The notes below the pieces were generated by a model. It searched no databases. It was not told where the DNA came from and saw only the letters and a list, made by a program, of their open reading frames with translations. A stretch of 7,529 bases of DNA from Pseudomonadota bacterium (lineage in GTDB: Bacteria > Pseudomonadota > Gammaproteobacteria > Steroidobacterales > Steroidobacteraceae): NCBI GenBank assembly GCA_021792815.1, contig JAJYTX010000111.1, positions 1-7,529 of the forward strand. Reading direction: 5' to 3'. Position numbers and translations under genes: made by a program. This document shows, piece after piece, positions 1-5,836 of this stretch; positions within the stretch are counted from its first letter, which is position 1, and every line of letters begins with the position of its first letter.

Positions 1-1821
1 ATGCCGTCCGATGCCCAGCGGCGGCTGAAGCTCTATACCGACGAGATCCCGCTGTTCACCCGCTACCAGATCGAGAGCCAGATCGAGTCCGCCTACGCGC
101 ACAAGGTGCAGCTGCCCTCCGGAGGCAGCATCGTCATCGACTATACCGAAGCGCTGGTATCGATCGACATCAACTCGGCGCGCGCCACCAAAGGCAGCGA
201 CATCGAGGCCACTGCCCTCAACACCAACCTCGAGGCGGCCGATGAGATCGCCCGCCAGCTGCGCATCCGCGACATCGGCGGGCTGATCGTCATCGACTTC
301 ATCGACATGGAATCGGGCAAGAATCAGCGCGAGGTCGAAGACCGGCTGCGCGACGCGATGAAGATGGACCGCGCGCGCATTCAGATCGGCAAGCTCTCGC
401 GCTTCGGCCTGCTGGAGATGTCCCGGCAGCGGCTGCGGCCCTCGCTCGGGGAGTCGAGCCACATCGTCTGCCCGCGCTGCCAGGGCAAGGGCAACATCCG
501 CAGCGTCGAATCGATGGCGCTCGCGGTGCTGCGGCTGATCGGCGAGGAGCTGCGCAAGGACCGCACCACGCGGGTCATCACGCAGCTGCCGGTGGAAGTG
601 GCCACCTACCTGTTCAACGAGAAGCGCGAGTGGCTGCGCACGCTGGAGAGCCGCGGCTCGACGGAACTCGTCATCGTCCCGAATCCGCACATCCAGACCC
701 CCGAGTACTCGATCAAACGGGTGCGCGACGACGAGGCGGACCTGCCCGAGAACCGCCAGACGAGCTACCTGATGCCCGTGGCGCCCGAGGCGGTCGAACC
801 CGGCAGCACACGCGACAAGCGCCCGCCCGCCGAGGCCCCTGCCGTGGCGACGCTGCTGCCGGCGACCCCTGCACCGATCATGGCCCCGCCCGCCCCCCAG
901 GCCGAAGCCGCCGAAGCCCTCGCCGGTTCCGCCGAATCCCGTCCGGCCCGAGGATTCTGGTCGCGTCTGAAGGGCCTGTTCGCCCCCGAAACCCCCCTCA
1001 CCGAGACCGCCGCGCCCGAGGCCGCACCGCCCGTCCCGACGGCGCCCCGCGGCGCCCCGCGCCCCGGAGAGCGGACCGCGGACGGACACCGGGAGCACAC
1101 CCGGCCGGGGCGCCGGGTCGAGGCGGGCCGGCGCTCCCACGGCGAGAGCCGGGGCGCCGAGGGCCGAACCCGCGACCGGCGCGACCGTGATCGAGACCGG
1201 CCGGAGCGCCGTCACCGGGACCGCGACGTGAACCATCGGCCGGCCGAGGCGCAGACCGCCGCCGGGAGCCCTGTCCCGGAGGCCGTGGCCGGATCGGCTG
1301 CGCCGGAGCGATCTCACCCCGAGACGGCGGGCGAAGGCCGCCGCTTCCCCGGGAGGGAAAACGGCACGACACCGTCGGCTCAGGCAAGTGGTGAGCGCCG
1401 CGGGCGCCGCCGCGGCCGGCGCGGCGGCCGGCGCTCGGGCTCAACACGCGAAGGCGGGGTTTCTGAGTCCGCTCCGGGCGCCCCGGCCGCAGGCGAGCTG
1501 TCGCCGGGTGGCACGGCGGGCAGCGAGCGGGAGGACACGCGGGCCGTGGCCGCCCCGGTCACGACTGCACCGCCGCCGGGCGAGGCGGCCGAGCCGCGCC
1601 GCCCCAGCGCGCCGCCACCCAGCGAGACGCCCGAGCCGCGCCGCCCCAGCGCGCCGCCGCACGAGACCCTGGTCCGCCACGAGGAGCCGCAGGCCCCGCC
1701 GGTGCATTTCGAGCCTTCGGGCGCAGGCGGCGAGCAGCCATCGCAGGAAAGCAAGCCGTACGTGGTGTGGTCCTCCACGCCCACGGACTGGAAACCGGGG
1801 GGACACGGCTCCGATCAATGA
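1..1821 (+). CDS. rne: Ribonuclease E, C-terminal part (5' end outside window)
   Basis: Essential endoribonuclease that cleaves AU-rich single-stranded RNA in mRNA decay and rRNA/tRNA maturation, and scaffolds the degradosome at the inner membrane. Fragment residues 1-245 match the E. coli catalytic domain from about residue 248. The DNase I-like subdomain carries both Mg-binding aspartates: D56 in SIDINSAR (E. coli D303) and D99 in VIDFIDM (D346). The Zn-link CPRC (C157, C160; E. coli C404/C407) follows at the expected spacing, then the small domain to about residue 245. Residues 246-606 are low-complexity Pro/Ala/Arg, as expected for the disordered scaffold half. They contain a hydrophobic amphipathic segment (317-327), an Arg-Asp stretch (391-409), a poly-Arg/Gly patch (466-478) and a conserved-looking tail, KPYVVWSS (585-592). 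The ATG at base 1 is an internal Met, so about 247 residues are missing. Stop at 1819-1821, 9 bases before the convergent phosphatase gene ends. Confidence 0.97.
   Translation: MPSDAQRRLKLYTDEIPLFTRYQIESQIESAYAHKVQLPSGGSIVIDYTEALVSIDINSARATKGSDIEATALNTNLEAADEIARQLRIRDIGGLIVIDFIDMESGKNQREVEDRLRDAMKMDRARIQIGKLSRFGLLEMSRQRLRPSLGESSHIVCPRCQGKGNIRSVESMALAVLRLIGEELRKDRTTRVITQLPVEVATYLFNEKREWLRTLESRGSTELVIVPNPHIQTPEYSIKRVRDDEADLPENRQTSYLMPVAPEAVEPGSTRDKRPPAEAPAVATLLPATPAPIMAPPAPQAEAAEALAGSAESRPARGFWSRLKGLFAPETPLTETAAPEAAPPVPTAPRGAPRPGERTADGHREHTRPGRRVEAGRRSHGESRGAEGRTRDRRDRDRDRPERRHRDRDVNHRPAEAQTAAGSPVPEAVAGSAAPERSHPETAGEGRRFPGRENGTTPSAQASGERRGRRRGRRGGRRSGSTREGGVSESAPGAPAAGELSPGGTAGSEREDTRAVAAPVTTAPPPGEAAEPRRPSAPPPSETPEPRRPSAPPHETLVRHEEPQAPPVHFEPSGAGGEQPSQESKPYVVWSSTPTDWKPGGHGSDQ
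949..981 (+). other. Candidate membrane-targeting amphipathic segment of RNase E
   Basis: Residues 317-327 of the fragment read [11 protein letters not shown]. This is an island of aromatic/hydrophobic and basic residues inside a Pro/Ala-rich disordered tail. By simple counting from the catalytic aspartates it falls at about E. coli position 564, where the E. coli membrane-targeting sequence (residues about 565-585) lies. The W/F/L residues would lie on one face of a helix and R/K on the other. Assignment is by position and composition, not by alignment. Confidence 0.65.
1171..1434 (+). other. Arg-rich RNA-binding patches in the RNase E tail
   Basis: Two basic low-complexity blocks lie within the disordered tail. 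The first is an alternating Arg/Asp run at residues 391-409 ([19 protein letters not shown]). The second is a Gly/Arg block at residues 466-478 ([13 protein letters not shown]). By analogy with the arginine-rich RNA-binding domain and AR2 of E. coli RNase E, they probably bind RNA. A role in recruiting an RNA helicase is only inferred. Confidence 0.55.
1581..1664 (+). repeat. Two tandem 42-bp (14-aa) units in the rne tail
   Basis: Units 1581-1622 and 1623-1664 share a perfectly identical 26-bp core (1591-1616 and 1633-1658) and differ only towards their ends. The period of 42 is a multiple of three, so the repeat stays in frame and encodes [14 protein letters not shown] followed by [14 protein letters not shown]. 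It is probably a recent in-frame duplication inside disordered coding sequence. Confidence 0.85.
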
Positions 1822-1830
1822 TGCTTCAGA

Positions 1831-2328
1831 TCAAAGATCCTGCAGCGCGCGACACAATCCGTGTGACGCCGCCTCGATCAGATCGAGCACGTGCTCGAAG
1901 CCATTGACCCCGCCGTAGTAGGGATCCGGCACCTCGTCGACGCCGGCCTGCGGCGCGTAGTCCAGGAACAGCCTGATGCGCGTGCGGGCCTGCGGCGGCG
2001 CGTGCCGCTCGAGGGTGCTCAGGTTCTGCCGATCCATCGCCAGGATCAGATCGAAACGCTCGAAGTCCCCCGGCTCGATGACGCGCGCCCGCAGATCGGA
2101 CAAATCGTAGCCGCGGCGCGCCGCGGCTTCGCGGGTGCGCCGGTCGGGCGGATCGCCGATGTGATAACCGGCCGTGCCGGCCGAATCGACCACCCATTCG
2201 CGGTCGGGAAGCTCCCTCGAGGCGATCGTACGGAATACCGCCTCCGCCGTCGGCGAGCGGCAGATGTTACCGAGACACACGAAGAGAATTTTCACATCGC
2301 CTCTTGCAGCGCCGGGTTGATCGGTCAT
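1831..2328 (-). CDS. Low-molecular-weight protein tyrosine phosphatase
   Basis: Cytosolic phosphatase of the LMW-PTP family, which dephosphorylates phosphotyrosine. In bacteria it often works against BY-kinases that control exopolysaccharide, but no kinase or polysaccharide gene is visible here. At 165 aa it has the usual family length. The active-site P-loop is near the N-terminus (CLGNICRS, nucleophile C18, R24), and the general-acid Asp lies in the DPYY motif (D135) near the C-terminus, as expected. The start is uncertain. The ATG at 2328 has no visible Shine-Dalgarno, but a -10-like TAAAAT lies only 6 bases upstream, which suggests a leaderless mRNA. A GTG at codon 12 (2295-2293), preceded by AAGAGG, would give a product starting MKILFVCLGN, the commoner N-terminus for the family. 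It converges on rne, with 9 bases between the stops and no obvious terminator between them. Confidence 0.95.
   Translation of the reverse strand: MTDQPGAARGDVKILFVCLGNICRSPTAEAVFRTIASRELPDREWVVDSAGTAGYHIGDPPDRRTREAAARRGYDLSDLRARVIEPGDFERFDLILAMDRQNLSTLERHAPPQARTRIRLFLDYAPQAGVDEVPDPYYGGVNGFEHVLDLIEAASHGLCRALQDL
2293..2305 (-). promoter_or_regulatory. Possible internal ribosome binding site and GTG start of the phosphatase gene
   Basis: On the minus strand AAGAGG (2305-2300) is followed, 4 bases later, by GTG (2295-2293), in frame with the phosphatase. Translation from here would drop 11 residues (MTDQPGAARGD) and begin immediately before the first beta strand (KILFVCLGN). This is the best Shine-Dalgarno-like sequence near the gene start, though its spacing is short. 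Confidence 0.4.
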
Positions 2329-2334
2329 GAGTGG

Positions 2335-2364
2335 ATTTTATGCCCACCCGTGTCCGCGTGTAAC
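2335..2364 (-). promoter_or_regulatory. Candidate promoter of the phosphatase gene (leaderless)
   Basis: On the minus strand GTTACA (2364-2359, 4/6 to the -35 consensus) is separated by 18 bases from TAAAAT (2340-2335, 5/6 to the -10 consensus). The -10 box ends 6 bases before the A of the ATG at 2328, so transcription would begin at or beside the start codon. Found by eye; promoter-like matches of this quality also occur by chance. Confidence 0.35.
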
Positions 2365-2502
2365 CCGCCTCATGATGGCGCAAACGGGGCCGACGTCGCC
2401 CTAGGACTGCGGCCCTCGGGACCTCGGGGTCACCCTTGCACGCTCGCCTCTGCGCAAGCCTCGCGAGCACTCCCGCGCGCTTCTCGCAGCGACCCTCGAG
2501 GC

Positions 2503-2524
2503 GGTGCGCGATGATGAGCGCACC
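2503..2524. repeat. Perfect 7-bp inverted repeat (hairpin)
   Basis: GGTGCGC (2503-2509) and GCGCACC (2518-2524) are exact reverse complements separated by an 8-base loop, gatgatga. Neither strand has a T-tract after the stem, so an intrinsic terminator is unlikely. It could be part of an untranslated RNA structure or a chance GC-rich dyad. Confidence 0.5.
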
Positions 2525-2634
2525 ACCCCGCCAGCGCATTGCGCCGCAGGTACGGCACTGAATCCGCATGCCTGACAGCCGCTGGTTCGGGTCTGCGATA
2601 TCCTATTTTTCAATCGTTTAACGCCCAGTGATGC

Positions 2635-3612
2635 TCAGCGCGGACGCGTCAGTCGATTGCGCAGCGTGCCGAGGCCCTCGATCTCGAGCTCCACGACGTC
2701 GCCCTCGGCGAGGAAGGTGAGAGACTCGTAGCCGCAGCCATTGCCGACCGTCCCGAGACCAAAGAGGTCCCCGGGATAGATTGTCTCGGACTGGGAGACG
2801 TGGGCGAGCGTCTCGGCGATCGAGTGCTGCATGCCTGCGGAGCTGGTCCGCACGCGCTCTTCGCCATTGACCCGGGCAATCATCGTGAGCGACTCCGGAT
2901 CGGGGATCTCATCCGGCGTGACGATCCAGGGACCGATGGCGTTGCCGGTATCGAAATCTTTGCCCTTGGCAGGCCCGAGCCGGAACTGGGTCTCGCGCGC
3001 CTGCGCATCCCGCGCGCTGAAGTCATTGAAGATGGTGTAGCCGAACACGGCATCGAGCGCATCGGCCGCAGAGAGGTCGCGCACCGGACCTCGGGTGACG
3101 ACGGCGAGCTCGAGCTCGAAATCCATCAGGCGCGCGTAGCTCGGCCAGATGACATCCTCGTCCGGCCCGATGACCGACATCCGGTTGCCCTTGAAATACA
3201 GCGGCTGCTCGTACCAGATCCGCGGAATGTCAAACAGGCCGTCCGCCCTGTACTGGGCGAGCGCCGCGGCAGGATCCGCCGTGGTGTTGGCGCGAAGCTG
3301 CATCGCCGCAGCGATCGCTTGGCGGACGTGCAGCTCGTAGTTGGCAAAATCACGGATTTGATTCGGGCGCGGAAGCGGCGCCTTCAGACGCACATCCATT
3401 GCGCGCACCCGGGCGGACGCGGGCGGCGCCTCGACCCAGGCGCGGATCCGCTCGAGCCCCGCCCCTCCGGAGGCGATCACCGCGATCATGTCATCGAAGC
3501 GCTGCCCTTCGGGCTGCCCACCCGCCGCCTTCTGCAGATCGAGGATGTCACCGTCCGCCAACAACACCCCGGGTGTGAGCCTTGCCGATCTTTCGAACGT
3601 CACGAACTTCAT
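2635..3612 (-). CDS. Fumarylacetoacetate hydrolase-family enzyme
   Basis: Metal-dependent FAH-fold enzyme of 325 aa. Family members cleave or rearrange beta-diketo/acylpyruvate compounds, such as fumarylacetoacetate or the products of meta-ring cleavage. An N-terminal subdomain (about residues 1-75) precedes the FAH core. Probable metal ligands are E166 and E168 in MDFELEL and D197 in NDFSARD. K216 and K218 in AKGKDF and the Gly-rich GTVGNGCG near the C-terminus are typical of the fold. DFANYELH (D88-H95) resembles the loop that carries the catalytic His in true fumarylacetoacetases, so a hydrolase is more likely than a hydratase or isomerase. The ATG at 3612 has a good Shine-Dalgarno, AGGAG (3622-3618), 5 bases upstream. 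It is transcribed divergently from the flavin reductase gene across a 70-bp promoter region, with no gene immediately downstream. In this cluster it probably acts on the ring-cleavage product; the substrate is unknown. Confidence 0.9.
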   Translation of the reverse strand: MKFVTFERSARLTPGVLLADGDILDLQKAAGGQPEGQRFDDMIAVIASGGAGLERIRAWVEAPPASARVRAMDVRLKAPLPRPNQIRDFANYELHVRQAIAAAMQLRANTTADPAAALAQYRADGLFDIPRIWYEQPLYFKGNRMSVIGPDEDVIWPSYARLMDFELELAVVTRGPVRDLSAADALDAVFGYTIFNDFSARDAQARETQFRLGPAKGKDFDTGNAIGPWIVTPDEIPDPESLTMIARVNGEERVRTSSAGMQHSIAETLAHVSQSETIYPGDLFGLGTVGNGCGYESLTFLAEGDVVELEIEGLGTLRNRLTRPR

Positions 3613-3682
3613 TGGCGCTCCTTTTAATTACGATGTACATTATTAGCTATCGTATTTCGTTAGTCGAGCTGCGGAGGCGATC
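3613..3682. promoter_or_regulatory. Divergent AT-rich promoter/operator region
   Basis: The only control region for the FAH-family gene (leftward) and the flavin reductase gene (rightward). It is markedly AT-rich against GC-rich neighbours. It contains an inverted repeat, TACGAT (3629-3634) and ATCGTA (3649-3654). Allowing one mismatch, the arms extend to 9 bases (3626-3634 and 3649-3657). The 8-bp palindrome ATGTACAT (3633-3640) overlaps the left arm. Shine-Dalgarno sequences flank it on both sides: AGGAG for the leftward gene and GGAGG (3673-3677) for the rightward gene. The dyad probably binds a dimeric regulator, but none is encoded in the window. Confidence 0.7.
3639..3667 (-). promoter_or_regulatory. 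Candidate sigma-70 promoter for the FAH-family gene
   Basis: On the minus strand TCGACT (3667-3662, 4/6 to TTGACA) is followed after 17 bases by AATAAT (3644-3639, 5/6 to TATAAT). This would start transcription near 3631, leaving a short leader that contains the Shine-Dalgarno. The right arm of the dyad (3649-3657) lies in the spacer and the -10 touches the inner palindrome, so a bound dimer would block polymerase. No equally good rightward promoter was found. Confidence 0.45.
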
Positions 3683-4177
3683 ATGGTGACTCGCGAAACG
3701 TTCCGGGAATCGATGGCGCACCTGGGCTCGGCCGTGAGCGTCATCACCACCGAAGGGCCGGCGGGCCGCTGCGGCTTCACGGCCTCCTCGGTCTGCAGCC
3801 TGACGGACCAGCCACCGATGCTGTCCGTGTGCCTGAACCGCCGCAGCCAGCAGCATGAGGCGTTCAAGACCAACGGCGTCGTGTGCGTCAACGTCCTGGC
3901 CGCCCAACAAGAGGACCTGACGGCGGTGTTCGCCGGGCAAGCAGGCTACAGCATGGACGAGCGCTTCGAGCTTGGACGGTGGCGGCCGCTCGAGACGGGA
4001 GCGCCGGCGCTGGAGGGCGCATTGGCGTCGCTCGACTGCCACATCGAGCGGCTGTTCAAGGTCGGAACGCATAGCCTGTTCATCTGTCGAGTGGTGGCGC
4101 TGGCCATGAGCGGCGAAAGCCGGGGACTGGTGTACTTCAAGCGCGCCTGCCACGTAATCGGCGGCTCCTGCCTGTGA
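3683..4177 (+). CDS. HpaC-like NAD(P)H:flavin oxidoreductase
   Basis: Flavin reductase domain protein of 164 aa. The family reduces FMN or FAD with NAD(P)H and passes the free reduced flavin to a partner oxygenase. The sequence resembles E. coli HpaC, the reductase of two-component 4-hydroxyphenylacetate 3-monooxygenase: an ITTEGPAG...GFTASSV block (about 21-37), TDQPP then VCLN (41-52), CVNVLAAQQ, RFELGRW, LEGALASLDCHIE, VGTHS (127-131, H130 conserved) and VYFKR near the end. It is cytosolic, with no signal peptide. The ATG at 3683 has GGAGG five bases upstream. The stop at 4175-4177 lies 3 bases before the convergent hydroxylase gene's stop. No HpaB-type FADH2-dependent oxygenase is in the window, and the adjacent hydroxylase is of a type that normally needs no separate reductase. 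The partner is therefore unknown. Confidence 0.92.
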   Translation: MVTRETFRESMAHLGSAVSVITTEGPAGRCGFTASSVCSLTDQPPMLSVCLNRRSQQHEAFKTNGVVCVNVLAAQQEDLTAVFAGQAGYSMDERFELGRWRPLETGAPALEGALASLDCHIERLFKVGTHSLFICRVVALAMSGESRGLVYFKRACHVIGGSCL

Positions 4178-4180
4178 GGC

Positions 4181-5836
4181 TCACCCGGAAGCGGCGCCGC
4201 GCACGGTGTCGATGAGACCGAGCGCCGGGCGCGGCGCAGCATCGCCCCGCCAGGCCACGTGAAAGTCCGGACGCGAGAGCACCAGCGCCTCCCGGTAGAC
4301 CGCCGGCCGCTGCTGCGGCTCGACATCGAGCAGCTTCAGGGGCACCTGACGGGCACGCGCCGCCTCGAGCAAGGGCGAGACATCCACTCTTGGATCGAAC
4401 CGCAGCAGCATGAAGCCGCTACCGGCGGCGTCATAGAGCGAGCGGCCATCCGCCAGCCAGAAGTGCGGGGTGCGGCAGCCCGGTACCGTCGATTCCGTGA
4501 AATCGGCCATGGTGTAGGATGGATGCGGCTCGCCGTCATAGGCGATCAGGGGCGAGCGGTCGTAAAAGTAGCCGAAGTTCAGGCCCCCACAGCAGTACTG
4601 CTGCACGTTGAGGCGATAGACTTCTTCACCGAATGCACGGCGCGCTGCGGCACCGCGCGCACCGGGAGCCTCGATATCCGCGGGCACCTCGCGCCGATGC
4701 TTCAGCGCCGCCAACGCATGATTCATCGCGAAGTGCGATACCTGCTCGGTGATTGGGCCGCGCTCAGCCATGTACGCGGCAAGCGCCTGCTCGCCCGCCC
4801 AGCCCGCCAGGTGCGCCGCGAGCAGCCAGGAGAGATTCATCGCATCCGCGATCCCCGCATTCATGCCATAACCGGCGTAGGGAACCCAGATATGCGCGCT
4901 GTCGCCGCAAATGAACACCCTGCGGTCGCGAAAAGAGTCTGCGACGAGCCGGCGGCCGATCCAGTCCTCCTTGCCGAGCACCTGGTAGTCGAAGCCGGGA
5001 CCGACACCCAGAATGGTGCGGATCGAGTCGTCGCGGTCGAGCGCGCCGAAATCCTCTTCGTGCTCATAGAGATAACTGTGGATGAGCCAGGTTTCCCGCC
5101 CGTCGATCGCGATGGTGTTGCCGCAGCGGCGCCGGTTCAGCGAGAGGTTCATCCATCCCGGCCGGCCGGGAATGAGGCCGAGCAATCCCGGCGCGCGAAT
5201 GTAGGTCGACTGCACCCGCTGGATGACCGGATCACCCTCGAGCTTCGCGCCGATGGCCGCGCGCACCAGCGAGCGCGCGCCGTCACAACCGACCAGGTAA
5301 CGAGCCATCAGTGTCGCCACCTCGTTGGACGACAGATGGCGAACAGTGCACCGGACGGAGATGTCGTCCTGCCGAAGGTCGATGAGCTCGGTCTCGCTCA
5401 GTATGGTGATGTTGTGGCACTTCCGGGCGTGGGCGAACAGCACCGGCTCGAGATAGATCTGGTTGATGCGGTGAGGCGGCTCGGGAGTCGGCCACATAGT
5501 ATCGGGTCCGTCGAACTGCCCGAGGCGCTCGGTCCGCGACGGAATCGCAATGCGGGTGATCTCCTCGCCCGTGACCGTGGTGCGGTAAACACAGTCGTTC
5601 GGATAGTCCGCCGGGAGCCCGGCGTTGCGAACCGCCGCCGCCACCCCCAACTGGCGAAACGCCTCCATGCTGCGTGCCGCGACGTGATTGCACTTGACGC
5701 TCGGCGGCTGCCCCGGCGCGCGCCGCTCGAGCACACCGACGCGCACGCCGCGGCGCGCCAAGTCCATGGCGAGCGTCAGTCCGACCGGACCCGCGCCGCA
5801 GATCAGCACCTCGAAATCGGTCACGACCTCGCTCAT
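4181..5836 (-). CDS. Class A FAD-dependent aromatic hydroxylase
   Basis: Single-component flavoprotein monooxygenase of 551 aa (PHBH fold; phenol hydroxylase/MhpA/PcpB-like), which hydroxylates a phenolic ring using NAD(P)H and O2. The Rossmann GxGxxG is at residues 14-19 (GAGPVG), with E37 at the end of strand beta-2 for the FAD ribose. The DG motif lies in LVGCDGARS (D185-G186) and the GD motif in FICGDSAH (G311-D312), followed by the usual flavin-contacting helix (YGMNAGIADAMNLSW). The C-terminal thioredoxin-like extension (about 400-551) ends with RPDFHVAWR (522-530), the typical closing motif of the long phenol-hydroxylase branch. Its ATG overlaps the aminotransferase stop (ATGA, 5836-5833), so the two are cotranscribed and translationally coupled. 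It probably makes the catechol-type diol for the LigB-type dioxygenase encoded beyond 7169. The ring substrate cannot be read from sequence. Confidence 0.93.
   Translation of the reverse strand: MSEVVTDFEVLICGAGPVGLTLAMDLARRGVRVGVLERRAPGQPPSVKCNHVAARSMEAFRQLGVAAAVRNAGLPADYPNDCVYRTTVTGEEITRIAIPSRTERLGQFDGPDTMWPTPEPPHRINQIYLEPVLFAHARKCHNITILSETELIDLRQDDISVRCTVRHLSSNEVATLMARYLVGCDGARSLVRAAIGAKLEGDPVIQRVQSTYIRAPGLLGLIPGRPGWMNLSLNRRRCGNTIAIDGRETWLIHSYLYEHEEDFGALDRDDSIRTILGVGPGFDYQVLGKEDWIGRRLVADSFRDRRVFICGDSAHIWVPYAGYGMNAGIADAMNLSWLLAAHLAGWAGEQALAAYMAERGPITEQVSHFAMNHALAALKHRREVPADIEAPGARGAAARRAFGEEVYRLNVQQYCCGGLNFGYFYDRSPLIAYDGEPHPSYTMADFTESTVPGCRTPHFWLADGRSLYDAAGSGFMLLRFDPRVDVSPLLEAARARQVPLKLLDVEPQQRPAVYREALVLSRPDFHVAWRGDAAPRPALGLIDTVRGAASG

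Larger units (their letters stand above)
2329..2634. other. Gene-free stretch between phosphatase and FAH-family genes
   Basis: About 300 bases with no convincing gene on either strand. The small open frames here encode Arg/Cys-rich sequences with no recognisable family, and some need a TTG start. No tRNA, 6S, tmRNA, SRP or RNase P signature was recognised. It holds the probable phosphatase promoter at its left end, a perfect 7-bp stem at 2503-2524, and an AT-rich patch around 2600-2622 just downstream of the FAH-family stop. No U-tailed terminator hairpin was found for the FAH-family gene. Confidence 0.6.

Noticed and set aside
1..3. ATG at base 1 as the true start of rne
   Set aside because: The first residues already match the middle of the RNase E catalytic domain. 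The S1 and 5'-sensor regions are missing, so the gene must start upstream of the window.
630..1190. 186-aa and other alternative-frame ORFs inside the rne tail
   Set aside because: Low-complexity GC-rich sequence is open in several frames. The rne frame continues uninterrupted from the catalytic domain.
1813..1839. GATC-rich sequence between rne and the phosphatase gene, as a bidirectional terminator
   Set aside because: GATC is itself palindromic, so the repeats look symmetrical, but they do not form an extended stem with a T-tract.
2401..2613. Small Cys/Arg-rich minus-strand ORF in the gene-free stretch
   Set aside because: Needs a TTG start, has no ribosome binding site or family resemblance, and its composition is like the shadow frames.
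2605..2622. AT-rich patch with a T-run near the FAH-family stop, as an intrinsic terminator
   Set aside because: No stable GC-rich hairpin precedes the T-run on either strand. The nearby CGTTTAACG is only a 4-bp-arm palindrome.
2800..3627. 275-aa open frame on the plus strand opposite the FAH-family gene
   Set aside because: Composition is typical of a shadow frame, and the minus strand has conserved metal ligands and a good ribosome binding site.
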